Shown one piece after another: positions 63,395 to 64,000 of a stretch of 64,000 nt of DNA. Under the pieces are notes generated by a model, which saw nothing but the letters and a program-made list of their open reading frames with translations, did not search any database and had not been told where the DNA came from. This stretch comes from Peteryoungia rhizophila. GTDB taxonomy: Bacteria > Pseudomonadota > Alphaproteobacteria > Rhizobiales > Rhizobiaceae. The stretch spans positions 496,001 through 560,000 of the forward strand of contig NZ_STGT01000002.1 in NCBI RefSeq assembly GCF_004912145.1, read 5' to 3'. The stretch's first letter is position 1; every line of letters begins with the position of its first letter. The translations under genes were made by a program, and so were the position numbers.

Positions 63395-64000
63395 ATGCCT
63401 GTCCAGATGACCGTCACGCCGGAGAGCTTTCCGATATCAGGCAGCTTCACGATTTCGCGCGGGTCGAAGACCGAGGCGAAGGTGGTCACCGTGCGGCTGA
63501 TGGATGGCGGGCATGTGGGCCAAGGCGAATGTGTGCCCTATGCGCGCTACGGCGAGACGGTGGAGAGTGTCGTCGAGGAGCTCAAGGCGCTCGTGCCTGA
63601 GGTGGCAGCGGGGCTGGATCGCAAGGGGTTGCAGAGCCGGCTGAAGCCGGGGGCAGCGCGCAATGCGCTGGACTGCGCTTTCTGGGATCTGGAGGCCAAG
63701 CGGGCGGGTCTCCCGGTCTGGCAACTTCTCGAGTTACAAGAGCCGAAGCCGCTGTCGGTGACCTATACGCTTTCGCTCGGCACGTCTGACAGCATGCAGG
63801 CGGCGGCGGAGAAAGAGGCCTCGCGGCCGCTGCTGAAGGTCAAGCTCGGCGGTGAGGGGGATGTCGAGCGCATCCGGGCTGTCAGGGCTGGGGCGCCGAA
63901 CGCCGCTATCATCGTCGATGCCAATGAAGGCTGGAGCCTCGAGCAGTACAAGGCGTTGGCGCCTGTCTTTCTCGATCTCGGGGTGAAGCTGGTCGAGCAG
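63395..64000 (+). CDS. Enolase-superfamily dipeptide epimerase/racemase (3' truncated by window edge)
   Basis: The first 202 residues of an L-Ala-D/L-Glu epimerase-like enzyme. The capping domain runs through SFPISGSFTISRGSKTEAKV and ECVPYARYGETVESV, then the barrel begins with NALDCAFWDLEAKRAGLPVW; LLKVKLGG holds the KxK pair that carries the catalytic Lys, and IIVDANEGWSL the first metal Asp. It may recycle peptidoglycan peptides; in rhizobia similar genes are also annotated as N-acetyl-D-glutamate racemase (DgcA). The ATG at 63395 is preceded by GGGGAG. Confidence 0.87.
   Translation, partial: MPVQMTVTPESFPISGSFTISRGSKTEAKVVTVRLMDGGHVGQGECVPYARYGETVESVVEELKALVPEVAAGLDRKGLQSRLKPGAARNALDCAFWDLEAKRAGLPVWQLLELQEPKPLSVTYTLSLGTSDSMQAAAEKEASRPLLKVKLGGEGDVERIRAVRAGAPNAAIIVDANEGWSLEQYKALAPVFLDLGVKLVEQ

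Overview
The window is a GC-rich, densely coded chromosomal segment of an alphaproteobacterium, most likely a member of the Rhizobiaceae (Agrobacterium/Rhizobium/Ciceribacter relatives). The evidence is the set and order of genes: zapA followed by a 6S-like RNA locus and the 5-formyl-THF cyclo-ligase, glmM-ftsH-tilS-cpoB-pal-tolBARQ-ybgC, ruvCAB, serC-serA behind a serC-type leader RNA, RcdA/DUF1465, an Omp25/31-type porin-like protein, and long chemoreceptors, one ending in NWEEF. No plasmid, prophage, IS or CRISPR signature was seen.

Layout. 0-9 kb: the end of an FAD dehydrogenase, an MsbA-type ABC exporter, rpmE, a patatin-like lipase, rcdA with a perfect CtrA box upstream, a DUF1192-MFS pair, a 51-residue membrane protein, a PACE-family efflux protein and a PhzF-family enzyme. 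8-18 kb (all minus strand): the glycolysis/pentose-phosphate block tkt, gap, pgk, fda, interrupted by a BCCT transporter and a K+/H+ antiporter, with a dense palindrome array upstream of fda. 18-27 kb: zapA, 6S RNA candidate, an AT-rich insertion carrying a RelA/SpoT-domain gene, a chemoreceptor, then ygfA, a YmdB-type phosphodiesterase, a degenerate MBL-fold protein, a flavin-binding stress protein and yebC. 27-39 kb: an oxidoreductase overlapping glmM, ftsH, tilS, and the complete Tol-Pal envelope system. 39-45 kb: a co-directional run ruvC-[vapBC]-ruvA-[vapBC]-ruvB-NUDIX-DinB in which two different VapB/VapC toxin-antitoxin pairs sit between the Holliday-junction genes. 45-58 kb: a flavin monooxygenase, a second chemoreceptor, a porin-like OMP with a perfect CtrA box, a CorA-type transporter, serC-serA, a cyanide-insensitive cytochrome bd oxidase with its small DUF2474 subunit, a Tim44-domain protein. 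58-64 kb: a GNAT, a lipoprotein lytic transglycosylase, a Gfo/Idh/MocA-ThuA sugar pair, an AT-rich orphan membrane gene beside a broken small reading frame, tRNA-Met, mnmA and the start of an enolase-superfamily epimerase.

How it fits together. Most genes are housekeeping: cell envelope and division (Tol-Pal, ZapA, FtsH, GlmM, lytic transglycosylase), recombination (RuvABC), central carbon flux, serine synthesis and tRNA modification (TilS, MnmA). CtrA-type boxes at rcdA and the OMP gene, with a near-match at tolQ, suggest that several envelope/cell-cycle genes are under the CtrA cell-cycle regulator. Accessory material is limited to small insertions: the two vapBC pairs, the RelA/SpoT gene, and the orphan gene next to tRNA-Met.
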